From: Actinomycetota bacterium
GTDB taxonomy: Bacteria; Actinomycetota; Acidimicrobiia; Acidimicrobiales; Ilumatobacteraceae
DNA length: 33,868 bases
Assembly: GCA_005788205.1 (NCBI GenBank)
Contig: SXYT01000020.1
Location: 1-33,868, forward strand
Direction of reading: 5' to 3'
Below are positions 1-6,666 of this stretch, one piece after another. Numbering within the stretch: position 1 is the first letter of the stretch; the number at the start of each line of letters is the position of its first letter. Under the pieces are notes generated by a model that was not told the DNA's origin, made no database searches, and saw only the letters and a list, made by a program, of their open reading frames with translations. Position numbers and translations under genes: made by a program.

Positions 1-645
1 CCCGGATGCCGCGAGCTCCTCGGTCGTGGAGTCCACGAGTTTCGCCGCAACGTCGTCGTCCGCGCGGGGGACCGGGCTCCCGGGGATCGGCGCCGTGACA
101 CCCCGGGCCACCGCCGGCGCGTCGTCGCTGTGGGATGACGCGCGCCGCACGAGGACGGAGAGGTCTCCCACCACGTCGGGCACAGTGCACCCGGCACCCG
201 ACAGGACGACATGACCGACGAGGACCGTGCCGACCAGCCAGTCGAGCCCGCTGCCCCGCGGGCCGTCGGTGCCGCCCATCGTCCCGGTCGTGACAATCGA
301 ACGAAGCGCACCGCCCGCGGCCGCGAGGTCGGGCTCGAACCGGGAACAGAGCGCGATCTCCACGAGAGCACGGATGTGGCGCATGACTTGGGGGTCGGTG
401 GCCGCCCATCCGTAGACATCGGCGCCCGGGCCGGGCGCGCGGTCCCCGAGGACCGGCAGCACGCAGGCGTGGAGAGCGTCCCTCATCGCCGCAACCCGGT
501 TGGGATAGCGCGAGTACACGCTCCCGATCGAGGAGTAGGAACGCCGTGCGATCGATTCCATCGTGAGGGCGGAGTGCCCAGCCTGGACGAGTTCGTCCAC
601 CACGGCCTCGCGGATGAAACGGGTGGTGTGGTCCTGCCTCGACAT
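1..645 (-). CDS. TetR-family regulator, possibly tandem-domain, cut by left edge
   Basis: The reading frame is open from the ATG at 645 to the window edge (215 codons, no stop). GGAGGG lies just upstream of the ATG. Residues about 9-60 form a TetR helix-turn-helix, with segments such as IREAVVDELVQAGHSALTME, then SIARRSYSSIGSVYSRYPNR. The next ~130 residues would be the ligand-binding helical domain. Odd: the last visible residues (DDDVAAKLVDSTTEELAASG) look like the first helix of a second TetR DNA-binding domain, so this may be a double-TetR protein. The ligand is unknown. It is divergent from the Lon-like lipoprotein gene across 155 bp and could regulate it, which is inference. The TetR call rests on the helix-turn-helix pattern; the tandem idea depends on sequence outside the window. 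Confidence 0.75.
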   Translation of the reverse strand, partial: MSRQDHTTRFIREAVVDELVQAGHSALTMESIARRSYSSIGSVYSRYPNRVAAMRDALHACVLPVLGDRAPGPGADVYGWAATDPQVMRHIRALVEIALCSRFEPDLAAAGGALRSIVTTGTMGGTDGPRGSGLDWLVGTVLVGHVVLSGAGCTVPDVVGDLSVLVRRASSHSDDAPAVARGVTAPIPGSPVPRADDDVAAKLVDSTTEELAASG

Positions 646-800
646 GTTCCCTCCGGCTCATCATTGCCCAGGCCGTCCTCCCGGGTCGATAACCGAGCCT
701 CAGTATCGGTACACGCTGCGGCCACGGGCCATCGCTGATTCCTATGGTCGGGCAACGGTGGCGGAAACACCGTCCAGCCGTGCCCCGAGGAGGCTTCACC

Positions 801-2699
801 ATGTCCGTGCGCACCCGTCGAATCGCCGTGTTCTGCGCGGCCCTGCTCGCCGTGGGCGCCGGCTCCTCCGGGTGCTCCGGAGGGGGCGACTCCTCCGGAT
901 CGGGCTCGCTGACGTTCCCCGTCCTCTACGTCAAAGGGGAGTCCGGGGGATTCTCCGAGGACACAGTCGAGGTTGCCGAGTCCCCGGACGGCGAGATGCG
1001 GATCGAGTTCAGCGAGGACGAGGTGACCGGGTTCGGGCCGATGCTTCGTGCCGCCATGTGGAACTCGGCCGCGCTCGCGATCCTGCTGACAGGCGAGAGC
1101 CCCGGGAAGGAGTTCAGGTTCCAGGTGTCCGGTCTGGCCGACGGTCCGAGCTCGGGTGCGGTGTCCACCGTGGCTGCCCTTGCCGCGATGAGGGGCGACA
1201 AGTTGCTCGAGAAGACCGCCATGACAGGCACGATCCAGCCGGACGGCTCCGTCGGGCCGGTCGGCGGAATCCCGGAGAAGGTGAAGGGTGCCTCAGAGGG
1301 CAAATACGAACGTGTCGGCATACCCATCGGGATGCGCAACTCGAAATCATCCGCGTCGGGGGAGCAGGTCGACGTGGTCTCGCTCGGCAAGGAACTGGGC
1401 GTGGAGGTGACCGAGCTTGCGAACGTCTACGAGGCCTACGAATTCATGACCGGCAAGACGCTGCCTGCCCTTGCCTCCGGCGGGACTGCGAAACTCGGCG
1501 ACGTGTCGTACGAGCGCCTCAGCGCGAAGACCTCGCTGATGCTCGCGAACTACGAGGAGGCCCGCAGCGAGGCGGCAAGATTGAGCGACTTCACGAAGTC
1601 GCTGCTCGAGAGCCTCGGCACGGAGGCCGTGACCGCGGCCGAGAGGGCCGCAGAACTGAAGGGCCAGGGACAGGTCGCAGGTGCGTTCAACTCCGCCGTC
1701 CTCGCCTGGGGCTACGCACGGGCTATCGGTGCGGCGGGCGAGGTCCTCGACGCGTTCCTCTTCGAGTCGACCGATTCCGCGATCCAATTGATCGAGGACT
1801 CGCGCGTGGTCAACGGCAAGGTCATGGCGCTCCTCGACGTGCTGAAGACTTTTGCCCCGAAGTCCCCGAGCGATGCCTCTGCACTGATGACCGCATTTGC
1901 GAACGCCATCGACGGGCTCAGCCTGGTGAGCTTCGCCGAGGACGAGATCGACGGTGTGATCGCGGACCTGACCGCAGGGAAGATGACCAGGGATGAAGCT
2001 GTCTCGGAGCTCATCCTGCCGCTCGTCTACAACGAGTTCGCCGCCGTGCAGGTGGAGTCCACGAAGGAGCTCTTCGATGCGGGCAGGGACCTCGGCACGA
2101 CCGAGATGCCGGGCCGTGGCGGCATCAAGGCGCTTGCTGCCCTCCTGCGCAAGGGTTCCGACGCGAACCTGGAGGCGTTCAAGACGCAGGTTGTGGACGA
2201 ATTCGCGGCGTCCCTGGACAGGTCGAACGAGACCGTGCTGGCCGCTCTTTCGGACAAGGATCTGGATGTTGCCCTCGCGACGTTCCAGCAGCAGGCCCTT
2301 CTCAGCGTGACGGACTTCCTGGGCAAGAGCCCCGCCGCTGATTACGCAGTGCTCGGGTACGGCATCAACAACTACTCCCGCACCGCGCAGATCCTGCTGA
2401 AGTACGGACCGAACGGTGTGACCGACAACGACTTCAACCTCACCGGGGTCAGGTCAGAGGCGGCACTGACTGCTGCGCTCGACCTGGGCAAGAGCCATCT
2501 CGCCTCGAACATCGGGATGTTGCGGGACAACTCGATCGAACCATCGAACGAGGTCGGGCTCTATGAGTCTGCCTCAATCGACCGCGAAGGTGATGTGCAG
2601 GAGAAGTTCAGTGCCCTCGGCAAGTATTGGTCGGGGTACGTGGGGACCCGAGTGCTCGCGTACCTGGGTGGTCTCGAGAAAGAGGGCCTGGGGGGCTGA
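801..2699 (+). CDS. Lipoprotein with Lon-like (S16) serine protease domain
   Basis: This is a 632-residue exported protein. The start ATG at 801 follows GAGGAGG with normal spacing; a longer frame upstream would bury the signal peptide. The signal sequence ends in GSSGC (Cys25), a slightly unusual lipobox, so the protein is probably lipid-anchored outside the membrane. Residues about 36-200 resemble the Lon proteolytic domain. DGPSSG supplies the Ser nucleophile (S117) and GGIPEK the Lys (K160). Their spacing of 43 residues equals that of Ser679 and Lys722 in E. coli Lon, and AMTGTIQPDG matches the Lon AMTGEI segment. No AAA+ domain and no obvious PDZ domain is present. Residues ~200-632 are predicted helical and unrecognised. 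It resembles the secreted Lon-like proteins known in archaea and actinobacteria. Substrate unknown; no operon partner. Confidence 0.85.
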   Translation: MSVRTRRIAVFCAALLAVGAGSSGCSGGGDSSGSGSLTFPVLYVKGESGGFSEDTVEVAESPDGEMRIEFSEDEVTGFGPMLRAAMWNSAALAILLTGESPGKEFRFQVSGLADGPSSGAVSTVAALAAMRGDKLLEKTAMTGTIQPDGSVGPVGGIPEKVKGASEGKYERVGIPIGMRNSKSSASGEQVDVVSLGKELGVEVTELANVYEAYEFMTGKTLPALASGGTAKLGDVSYERLSAKTSLMLANYEEARSEAARLSDFTKSLLESLGTEAVTAAERAAELKGQGQVAGAFNSAVLAWGYARAIGAAGEVLDAFLFESTDSAIQLIEDSRVVNGKVMALLDVLKTFAPKSPSDASALMTAFANAIDGLSLVSFAEDEIDGVIADLTAGKMTRDEAVSELILPLVYNEFAAVQVESTKELFDAGRDLGTTEMPGRGGIKALAALLRKGSDANLEAFKTQVVDEFAASLDRSNETVLAALSDKDLDVALATFQQQALLSVTDFLGKSPAADYAVLGYGINNYSRTAQILLKYGPNGVTDNDFNLTGVRSEAALTAALDLGKSHLASNIGMLRDNSIEPSNEVGLYESASIDREGDVQEKFSALGKYWSGYVGTRVLAYLGGLEKEGLGG

Positions 2700-2735
2700 G
2701 CTCCCGTCACCGCAGAAGCGGCGAGCAGACCGGTA

Positions 2736-2756
2736 GCCCGTCAGCCGGCGACGGGC
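2736..2756. terminator. Possible terminator hairpin between convergent genes
   Basis: A 7-bp perfect stem (GCCCGTC/GACGGGC) with a 7-nt loop overlaps the end of the minus-strand gene, in the 41-bp gap between two convergent genes. There is no clear T-run, so the call is weak. Confidence 0.3.
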
Positions 2757-3718
2757 GGGCCGTACGGCGGGAGCGTGGTCCGCGGCACGGTGCTGACGGT
2801 CGTCGCGGGCGCCGGCGGTGCGGTCGTCGCCGGTGCCGGTGCGGTGGTCGTCGTGGCCGCACCGGTCTCCGGCACGCCGTAGCCCTCTGTCACCACCGAG
2901 TAGCAGGACATCTTCTTTGACGTCATTCCGTACGAGCACAGTTCGTGGGTCCCGTCGTACGTGGTGTCAGCGCTCCAGCCCGCAGTGAGGGTCACCGACC
3001 CGTTCGCCGCCGCCTTCCCCGTGTCGAGCGTGACGCGGGAGCCGTTGACGAAGTCGTAGAACACGATCTTCTCGCCGGGTGCGAACCCCTTCTTGCCGGG
3101 CATCGGCCCGAACGTGATCTTGGTGGTCTGGCCGGGCGTCACCTTCGGCCTGCTGCCACTTGCCTTCATGCCGGATGTGGTCTTGGCCGACTTCGGGCCC
3201 GAGGTCGGGGCTGCTGGCTGAGTGGTGGCAGTGGAGCCCGTGCCGACCGTGATACCCGTGCATGCCATCCGAAGGCTCCTCTCACCGCGGGCGCACAGCG
3301 TGCGCGGTCCCTCCGTGTCGACCCCGACGAGGGACAGGTACTCGCGCTTGAACGTGATCTGGCCCTTGCCGTCGGCGAATTTCGTGCCGGTGAGCTCCGT
3401 GGCCTTGCCCTTCCAGAACTCGAACAGCCGCACCACTTCACCACTCGCGAATCCGCGCCCGCCCGGGCGTCCTCCGGCCGTCACTGTGACGGTGCCGTCC
3501 ACGCGCACCGTCCGCGGCGTGGCCACGGCCTGCATGCCGGGTGTCGTCGAGGGCGACTTCGGCGGGGGCTCCGTGACCACGACGCACCGCGTGACACCGA
3601 GGAAGTCGGCACAGATCGTCTTGGTCGGGGCCGCCGCGGCACCTGCCGACGACGTCTGGAGCGGGAGTGCCGGAGCAGATGCAAGAACGAACAGGACACA
3701 GATGCGGCGGATACCCAT
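2741..3718 (-). CDS. Exported protein with two repeated Cys-containing beta domains
   Basis: This is a protein of 325 residues if started at the ATG at 3718. That start is chosen because TACCTT lies exactly 6 nt upstream, the leaderless pattern seen elsewhere in the window. An ATG at 3739 with GGGAGG 12 nt upstream is the alternative. The N-terminus is a signal peptide (IRRICVLFVLASAPALPL, then a SAGA cleavage region). The body holds two copies of a ~90-residue unit with the order V.G(Q)T..T, G.GF(A)SGE or G.GFAPGE, W/Y.F.G, then a C-terminal Cys pair (LCARGERSLRMAC; LCSYGMTSKKMSC). This suggests Ig-like beta-sandwiches with one disulfide each. The C-terminus is a Thr/Pro/Ala-rich tail. I do not recognise a named family. 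It is likely a cell-envelope or secreted protein and carries no enzyme motif. Confidence 0.75.
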   Translation of the reverse strand: MGIRRICVLFVLASAPALPLQTSSAGAAAAPTKTICADFLGVTRCVVVTEPPPKSPSTTPGMQAVATPRTVRVDGTVTVTAGGRPGGRGFASGEVVRLFEFWKGKATELTGTKFADGKGQITFKREYLSLVGVDTEGPRTLCARGERSLRMACTGITVGTGSTATTQPAAPTSGPKSAKTTSGMKASGSRPKVTPGQTTKITFGPMPGKKGFAPGEKIVFYDFVNGSRVTLDTGKAAANGSVTLTAGWSADTTYDGTHELCSYGMTSKKMSCYSVVTEGYGVPETGAATTTTAPAPATTAPPAPATTVSTVPRTTLPPYGPPVAG

Positions 3719-3724
3719 GGCGGG

Positions 3725-3730
3725 AAGGTA
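3725..3730 (-). promoter_or_regulatory. -10 box for leaderless start at 3718
   Basis: TACCTT on the minus strand is followed by CCCGCC (6 nt) and then the ATG. No Shine-Dalgarno lies next to this ATG, so transcription probably starts at or beside the start codon. Confidence 0.5.
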
Positions 3731-3814
3731 TCCCTGCATGCGTGCGTCGTGCCTCCCGCCGCGGATGATGTGAGGCTCCGTTACCGAACCGGCGGCCACG
3801 GCCGGACCGCGAGG

Positions 3815-3820
3815 TACGCT
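3815..3820 (+). promoter_or_regulatory. -10 box for leaderless start at 3827
   Basis: TACGCT is followed by CGGGAC (6 nt) and then GTG. No good Shine-Dalgarno lies at normal spacing. No convincing -35 box was found. Confidence 0.45.
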
Positions 3821-3826
3821 CGGGAC

Positions 3827-4333
3827 GTGCGCAGGATTCTGGCGATGTTCGCGATGGCCGCCGCTCTCGCGGCGTGTGCTGCTGACGGTGCCACGGCTCC
3901 GGCCGGAACCGCGGGAGCGGACACGGTCCCGGCAGGCAGTGCCACGTACGGCCTTGTCGGGGGGTCAACTGTGGACCTGTCGGCACTCCAGGCGGAGCGG
4001 CCGGTGGCGCTCTGGTTCTGGGCGCCCGGTTGAACGACATGCAATCTCGAAGCCCCCTCGGTCGAGGCGGTGCACCGCAAGATGAAGGACAGGGTGGAGG
4101 TCATCGGTGTCGCATGGGCGGGCACCGAGTCCGACTACGCCGGCTTCATCGAGCGGCACGGAATCACGTTCCCGACCATCTCGGACACCGACGGCGAGGT
4201 GTACGCCCAATTCGGGGTGCCGTACCAACCGGCCTGGGTGTACCTGGACACTGACGGCACCTCCCGGGTCCGGCGCGGATCCCTGAACGAGGAGACCGCA
4301 TTGGCCGAGCTCGAGGCTCTCGCCGCGGGCTGA
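3827..4333 (+). CDS. Thioredoxin-like (TlpA/redoxin) lipoprotein, candidate selenoprotein (TGA read as Sec at 4031-4033)
   Basis: Read through one in-frame TGA, this is a single 168-residue protein. The signal peptide has a perfect lipobox LAAC (Cys17), placing it outside the membrane. Residues ~45-168 are a thioredoxin fold: VALWFWAPG, then the TGA codon (residue 69), then TTCNLEAPSVE, VEVIGVAW, FPTISDTDGEVYAQFGV, and the cis-Pro region YQPAWVYLD. TlpA-like proteins have WAPWCxxC here, so TGA replaces the first, attacking Cys, giving U-T-T-C (U69, C72). Frame, composition and homology continue on both sides of the TGA. A hairpin with a GGTC loop lies 26 nt downstream (separate entry). The likely role is thiol/disulfide or peroxide redox chemistry in the envelope. 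The alternative is a recent TGC/TGT-to-TGA nonsense mutation (pseudogene). No sel genes are in the window. Confidence 0.7.
4052..4071 (+). promoter_or_regulatory. SECIS-like hairpin after in-frame TGA
   Basis: The stem CCTC/GAGG closes a GGTC tetraloop (4060-4063). Below a C-C mismatch the stem continues with two C-G pairs and a G-T wobble. The loop begins 26 nt after the TGA (4031-4033). E. coli fdhF SECIS also presents GGUC in its apical loop, and bacterial SECIS elements require a G in the first loop positions at a similar distance. The hairpin lies inside the coding sequence. Confidence 0.6.
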
Positions 4334-4502
4334 CTTTTGGGGTCATCCTCAAACCCCGCGCAGGCTGTCCACAACCGTGATGCACTGGAAACCCCTGTGC
4401 CGCATGGGAAAGAGATAATCCTGTGGATATCCACCACCTCCAGTGTGACCGTCGTTACATTCCCAATTGGGCGGGGTACCTAACTCGAAAGAGGTAAGTC
4501 CC
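4334..4502. other. Non-coding gap with short palindromes
   Basis: No gene is seen in these 169 bp. They hold a 12-bp perfect palindrome GTGGATATCCAC (4423-4434), a 10-bp palindrome CCCAATTGGG (4462-4471), and a 7-bp inverted pair CACTGGA/TCCAGTG. A TACATT box (4456-4461) could be a -10 for the next gene. No function can be assigned. Confidence 0.4.
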
Positions 4503-4823
4503 ATGTACACACTCGGATCACTCATCCTGATGGCAATCCTGCTCGGCGCGGTCATGCCGGTCTTCAACTCGTTGACCCACACGCTCAAGCTGGACACAGT
4601 CATCAGGCGCATCCCGATCATCGGAGCCCACACCGCCCTCGCCATCAGCATCCTGCTGGTCTGGGCCCTGGACGTCACTTTCGTCAGTGCCTGGACGGGC
4701 GACATGCGCAGCAGCTGGATGACCATCTGTGTTGACGGATGCATCGTCTACGGCATGGTGCCGGTCAAGGACGCGATCGTGTCCTTCATCAGCCGCGGCC
4801 TCTCTGGCCTCCGCGCCGCCTGA
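4503..4823 (+). CDS. Small membrane protein, unknown function
   Basis: This is a protein of 106 residues. The ATG at 4503 follows GAGGT (4491-4495) by 7 nt. Three hydrophobic segments are visible: residues about 3-25 (LGSLILMAILLGAVMPVFNS), 38-62 (the IPIIGAHTALAISILLVWAL region), and 76-98 (MTICVDGCIVYGMVPVKDAI). The size and the short charged C-terminus resemble phage holin-like or other small actinobacterial membrane proteins. No lysin or phage gene lies nearby, so holin function is not supported. It stands alone, followed by a strong terminator. I do not recognise the family. Confidence 0.7.
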   Translation: MYTLGSLILMAILLGAVMPVFNSLTHTLKLDTVIRRIPIIGAHTALAISILLVWALDVTFVSAWTGDMRSSWMTICVDGCIVYGMVPVKDAIVSFISRGLSGLRAA

Positions 4824-4850
4824 CGCACAACCACAACTGAACCCCCAACG

Positions 4851-4880
4851 AAGGGGTCACCGCTCCGGCGGTGGCCCCTT
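4851..4880 (+). terminator. Strong intrinsic-type terminator
   Basis: A 13-bp stem (AAGGGGTCACCGC/GCGGTGGCCCCTT, one G-T pair) with loop TCCG lies 28 nt after the small membrane gene. It is followed by TGTCGTT. Confidence 0.8.
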
Positions 4881-4886
4881 TGTCGT

Positions 4887-4972
4887 TCCCGCGCTGGGTG
4901 CGCGGTGCTGTGTTCCGGTCCCGCGCTGGGTGCGCGGTGCTGTGTTCCGGTCCCGCGCTAGCTGCGCGGGAC
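4887..4972. repeat. 32-bp tandem repeat, 2.7 copies
   Basis: Two identical 32-bp units start at 4887 and 4919 (each beginning TCCCGCGCTGGGTGCGCGG). A partial, diverged third unit starts at 4951 and contains the stop codon of the acyl-CoA dehydrogenase. The repeat fills the space between two convergent genes. Confidence 0.85.
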
Positions 4973-4973
4973 C
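4949..4973 (-). terminator. Hairpin at end of acyl-CoA dehydrogenase gene
   Basis: A 10-bp perfect stem (GGTCCCGCGC/GCGCGGGACC) has a 5-nt loop that includes the TAG stop codon. It probably ends the minus-strand transcript and faces the plus-strand terminator at 4851. Confidence 0.5.
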
Positions 4974-6169
4974 TTGCTCCAGGGGAGGTCCTTGTCGAGG
5001 CGCGGCTCGCCCGGCAAGCCGAGGACCTGCTCTCCGAGGATGTTGCGCATGATCTCGCTCGTGCCGCCCTCGATTGAGTTGGCGCGCACGCGCAGGAACG
5101 AATGGCGCACCCCGCCATCCCCGCCGTCGACCGAGAGGGTGTCGGGCCGGCGGAAGGTGAAGTCGTAGCCGACCATCCCCTCGGCGCCCATTAGCTCGAC
5201 CGAGAACTCGGTGACGCGCTTGTTGAACTCGGCGAGCATCAGCTTGGCGATCGAGCCCTCCGGGCCGGGGTTGCCTGCCTTCGCCGCCTGGGCCCCGCGC
5301 ATGTTGGTGAGCCGCAGCGCCTCGCTCTTGCAGAACAGCTGCATGAGGACGTCCTTGTGGGCGGTGTTGCGCTGCCCGGCGGGGATCTCGTTCCAGATCC
5401 GGATCGCCTCGTCGATCGGGCCGCGGCGCCTGGCGTTGCCCCCGCCGCCGCCGCCGATGGCGGAGCGCTCGTTCATCAGCGTGGTGAGCGCCACGCGCCA
5501 TCCCTCGCCGACCTCGCCGATACGGTGGGCGTCCGGCACACGGGCATCCGTCATGTAGACCTCGTTGAACTCGGCCTCGCCGGTGATCTGGCGCAGCGGA
5601 CGCACCTCCACGCCTGCGGATTTCATGTCGAGCGCGAAGTAGGTCATTCCCTTGTGCTTCGGTGCATCCGGGTCGGTGCGCGTCACGAGCATGCCCCAGT
5701 CGGCGAGGTGGGCGAGCGTGTTCCACACCTTCTGGCCGTTCACGACCCATTCGTCACCGTCGCGCACGGCCTTCGTGCCGAGGCCGGCGAAGTCAGAGCC
5801 TGCGCCAGGTTCGCTGAAGAGCTGGCACCACTTGTCCTCGCCGGTGAACATTGGGCGCAGGAAACGCTTCTTCACTTCCTCGCTGCCGTGGGTGACGATC
5901 GTGGGGCCGGCGAGGGCGATGAAGAACGTTGCGGGGTCCTGCGCGGCAGCACCGGCCTTGCGGAGGCGCTCCTCCACGAGACGGTTCAGGTCGGGACGCA
6001 CGCCGAGACCGCCGTGGCCTTCGGGGAAGTGCACCCATGCGAGGCCATGGTCAAAACGTGCGCCACGGAAGGTGATGTTGTCGACCTTCTTCGGGTCGAA
6101 GGCGGCGAGCAGTGCGTCGACAGCCTCCTCCACGCGGGCTGTCGCGGAGTCGAGTGTCGCGGTGCTCAT
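4958..6169 (-). CDS. Acyl-CoA dehydrogenase (FadE type)
   Basis: This is a protein of 403 residues, full length for the family. It is an FAD flavoprotein that desaturates an acyl-CoA at C2-C3. Visible landmarks are CQLFSEPGAGSDFAGLGTKA (FAD/substrate-binding middle domain), VNGQKVWNT, NEVYMTDARVPD, the C-terminal helical domain and SIEGGTSEIMRNILGEQVLG near the C-terminus. Inference: it probably acts in catabolism of fatty acid, steroid-side-chain or aromatic-acid CoA esters. The start ATG at 6169 follows AGGA. The gene begins 1 nt after the DUF3237 stop codon, so the two are co-transcribed. The glycine run at the centre (IGGGGGGNARRR) is unusual but lies in a loop position. The substrate cannot be read from sequence. 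Confidence 0.93.
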   Translation of the reverse strand: MSTATLDSATARVEEAVDALLAAFDPKKVDNITFRGARFDHGLAWVHFPEGHGGLGVRPDLNRLVEERLRKAGAAAQDPATFFIALAGPTIVTHGSEEVKKRFLRPMFTGEDKWCQLFSEPGAGSDFAGLGTKAVRDGDEWVVNGQKVWNTLAHLADWGMLVTRTDPDAPKHKGMTYFALDMKSAGVEVRPLRQITGEAEFNEVYMTDARVPDAHRIGEVGEGWRVALTTLMNERSAIGGGGGGNARRRGPIDEAIRIWNEIPAGQRNTAHKDVLMQLFCKSEALRLTNMRGAQAAKAGNPGPEGSIAKLMLAEFNKRVTEFSVELMGAEGMVGYDFTFRRPDTLSVDGGDGGVRHSFLRVRANSIEGGTSEIMRNILGEQVLGLPGEPRLDKDLPWSKVPRS

Positions 6170-6170
6170 G

Positions 6171-6596
6171 TCAGAGGATCCTGTAGATGTCGTAGTCCAC
6201 GCTGCCGGCGCCGGGGGCGCCGACGGCGACTGCCTGCACGGCGTTCAGCCAGGTGTAGCGCTCGTCGCCGGCCTCGAAGAGCGGCGCGGTGATGATGCGC
6301 GGGCCGTTCTCGCCCGGGGCCATGATGCCCGTGTAGTGGACGTGGATTGCCGCACCATCGTCGGTGTTGATGAGGGCGCGCACATCGAGTTGTGCGGTCC
6401 CGTCGGCGCGCATCGTCAGCCAGTCGGCACCGAGGTGGGCGACCGTGCCGTTCACCTTCGGGCCCTTCACGGTCCCGCCGTTGACGCCCACGATGACGCG
6501 GGTGCCGTGCGGGCCGTTCGGGACCACGACAGGGGCGTCGAGGGTCGCGTGCATGTGGAACAGGAACTCCACGTTCAGGGATGTGATGTCACTCAT
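6171..6596 (-). CDS. DUF3237 family protein
   Basis: This is a protein of 141 residues, typical length for DUF3237 (UPF0311). It is a small all-beta cytosolic protein with no known activity. Family segments seen are GTRVIVGVNGGTVKGPKVNG, the GADWLTMRADGTAQLDVRA region, and the ending YDIYRIL. The start ATG at 6596 lacks a Shine-Dalgarno but has TAGTGT 6 nt upstream, the leaderless arrangement. It is the first gene of a two-gene operon with the acyl-CoA dehydrogenase. DUF3237 genes are often found beside acyl-CoA or aromatic catabolism genes, so an accessory role there is a reasonable guess only. Confidence 0.88.
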   Translation of the reverse strand: MSDITSLNVEFLFHMHATLDAPVVVPNGPHGTRVIVGVNGGTVKGPKVNGTVAHLGADWLTMRADGTAQLDVRALINTDDGAAIHVHYTGIMAPGENGPRIITAPLFEAGDERYTWLNAVQAVAVGAPGAGSVDYDIYRIL

Positions 6597-6602
6597 GCCC
6601 GC

Positions 6603-6608
6603 ACACTA
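6603..6608 (-). promoter_or_regulatory. -10 box for leaderless DUF3237 gene
   Basis: TAGTGT (minus strand) is followed by GCGGGC (6 nt) and then ATG at 6596. A weak -35 (TTCGGA) lies 18 nt upstream. Confidence 0.5.
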
Positions 6609-6666
6609 CGCCCCCGCAGGTGGGCATCCGAAAGCCGAGTGCACATGCCCTGGGCGGCGGCGCCGG

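Noticed and set aside
563..1996. Long Arg-rich open frames overlapping the Lon-like lipoprotein and many other genes
   Set aside because: These are opposite- or alternate-frame shadows typical of GC-rich DNA; they lack domains and have extreme Arg/Ala content.
3827..4033. Short 68-residue lipoprotein ending at TGA as a separate gene
   Set aside because: It would end just before the redox motif of a thioredoxin fold that continues in the same frame, so two independent genes make no structural sense.
4365..4434. Two DnaA-box-like sequences (CTGTCCACA, TGTGGATAT) in one short gap
   Set aside because: Each has a mismatch, there are only two, and no dnaA/dnaN context or AT-rich unwinding region is present. 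An origin is not supported.
4503..4823. Prophage remnant suggested by the holin-like protein
   Set aside because: No lysin, integrase, capsid or attachment-site repeat is near, and the gene's composition is like that of its neighbours.
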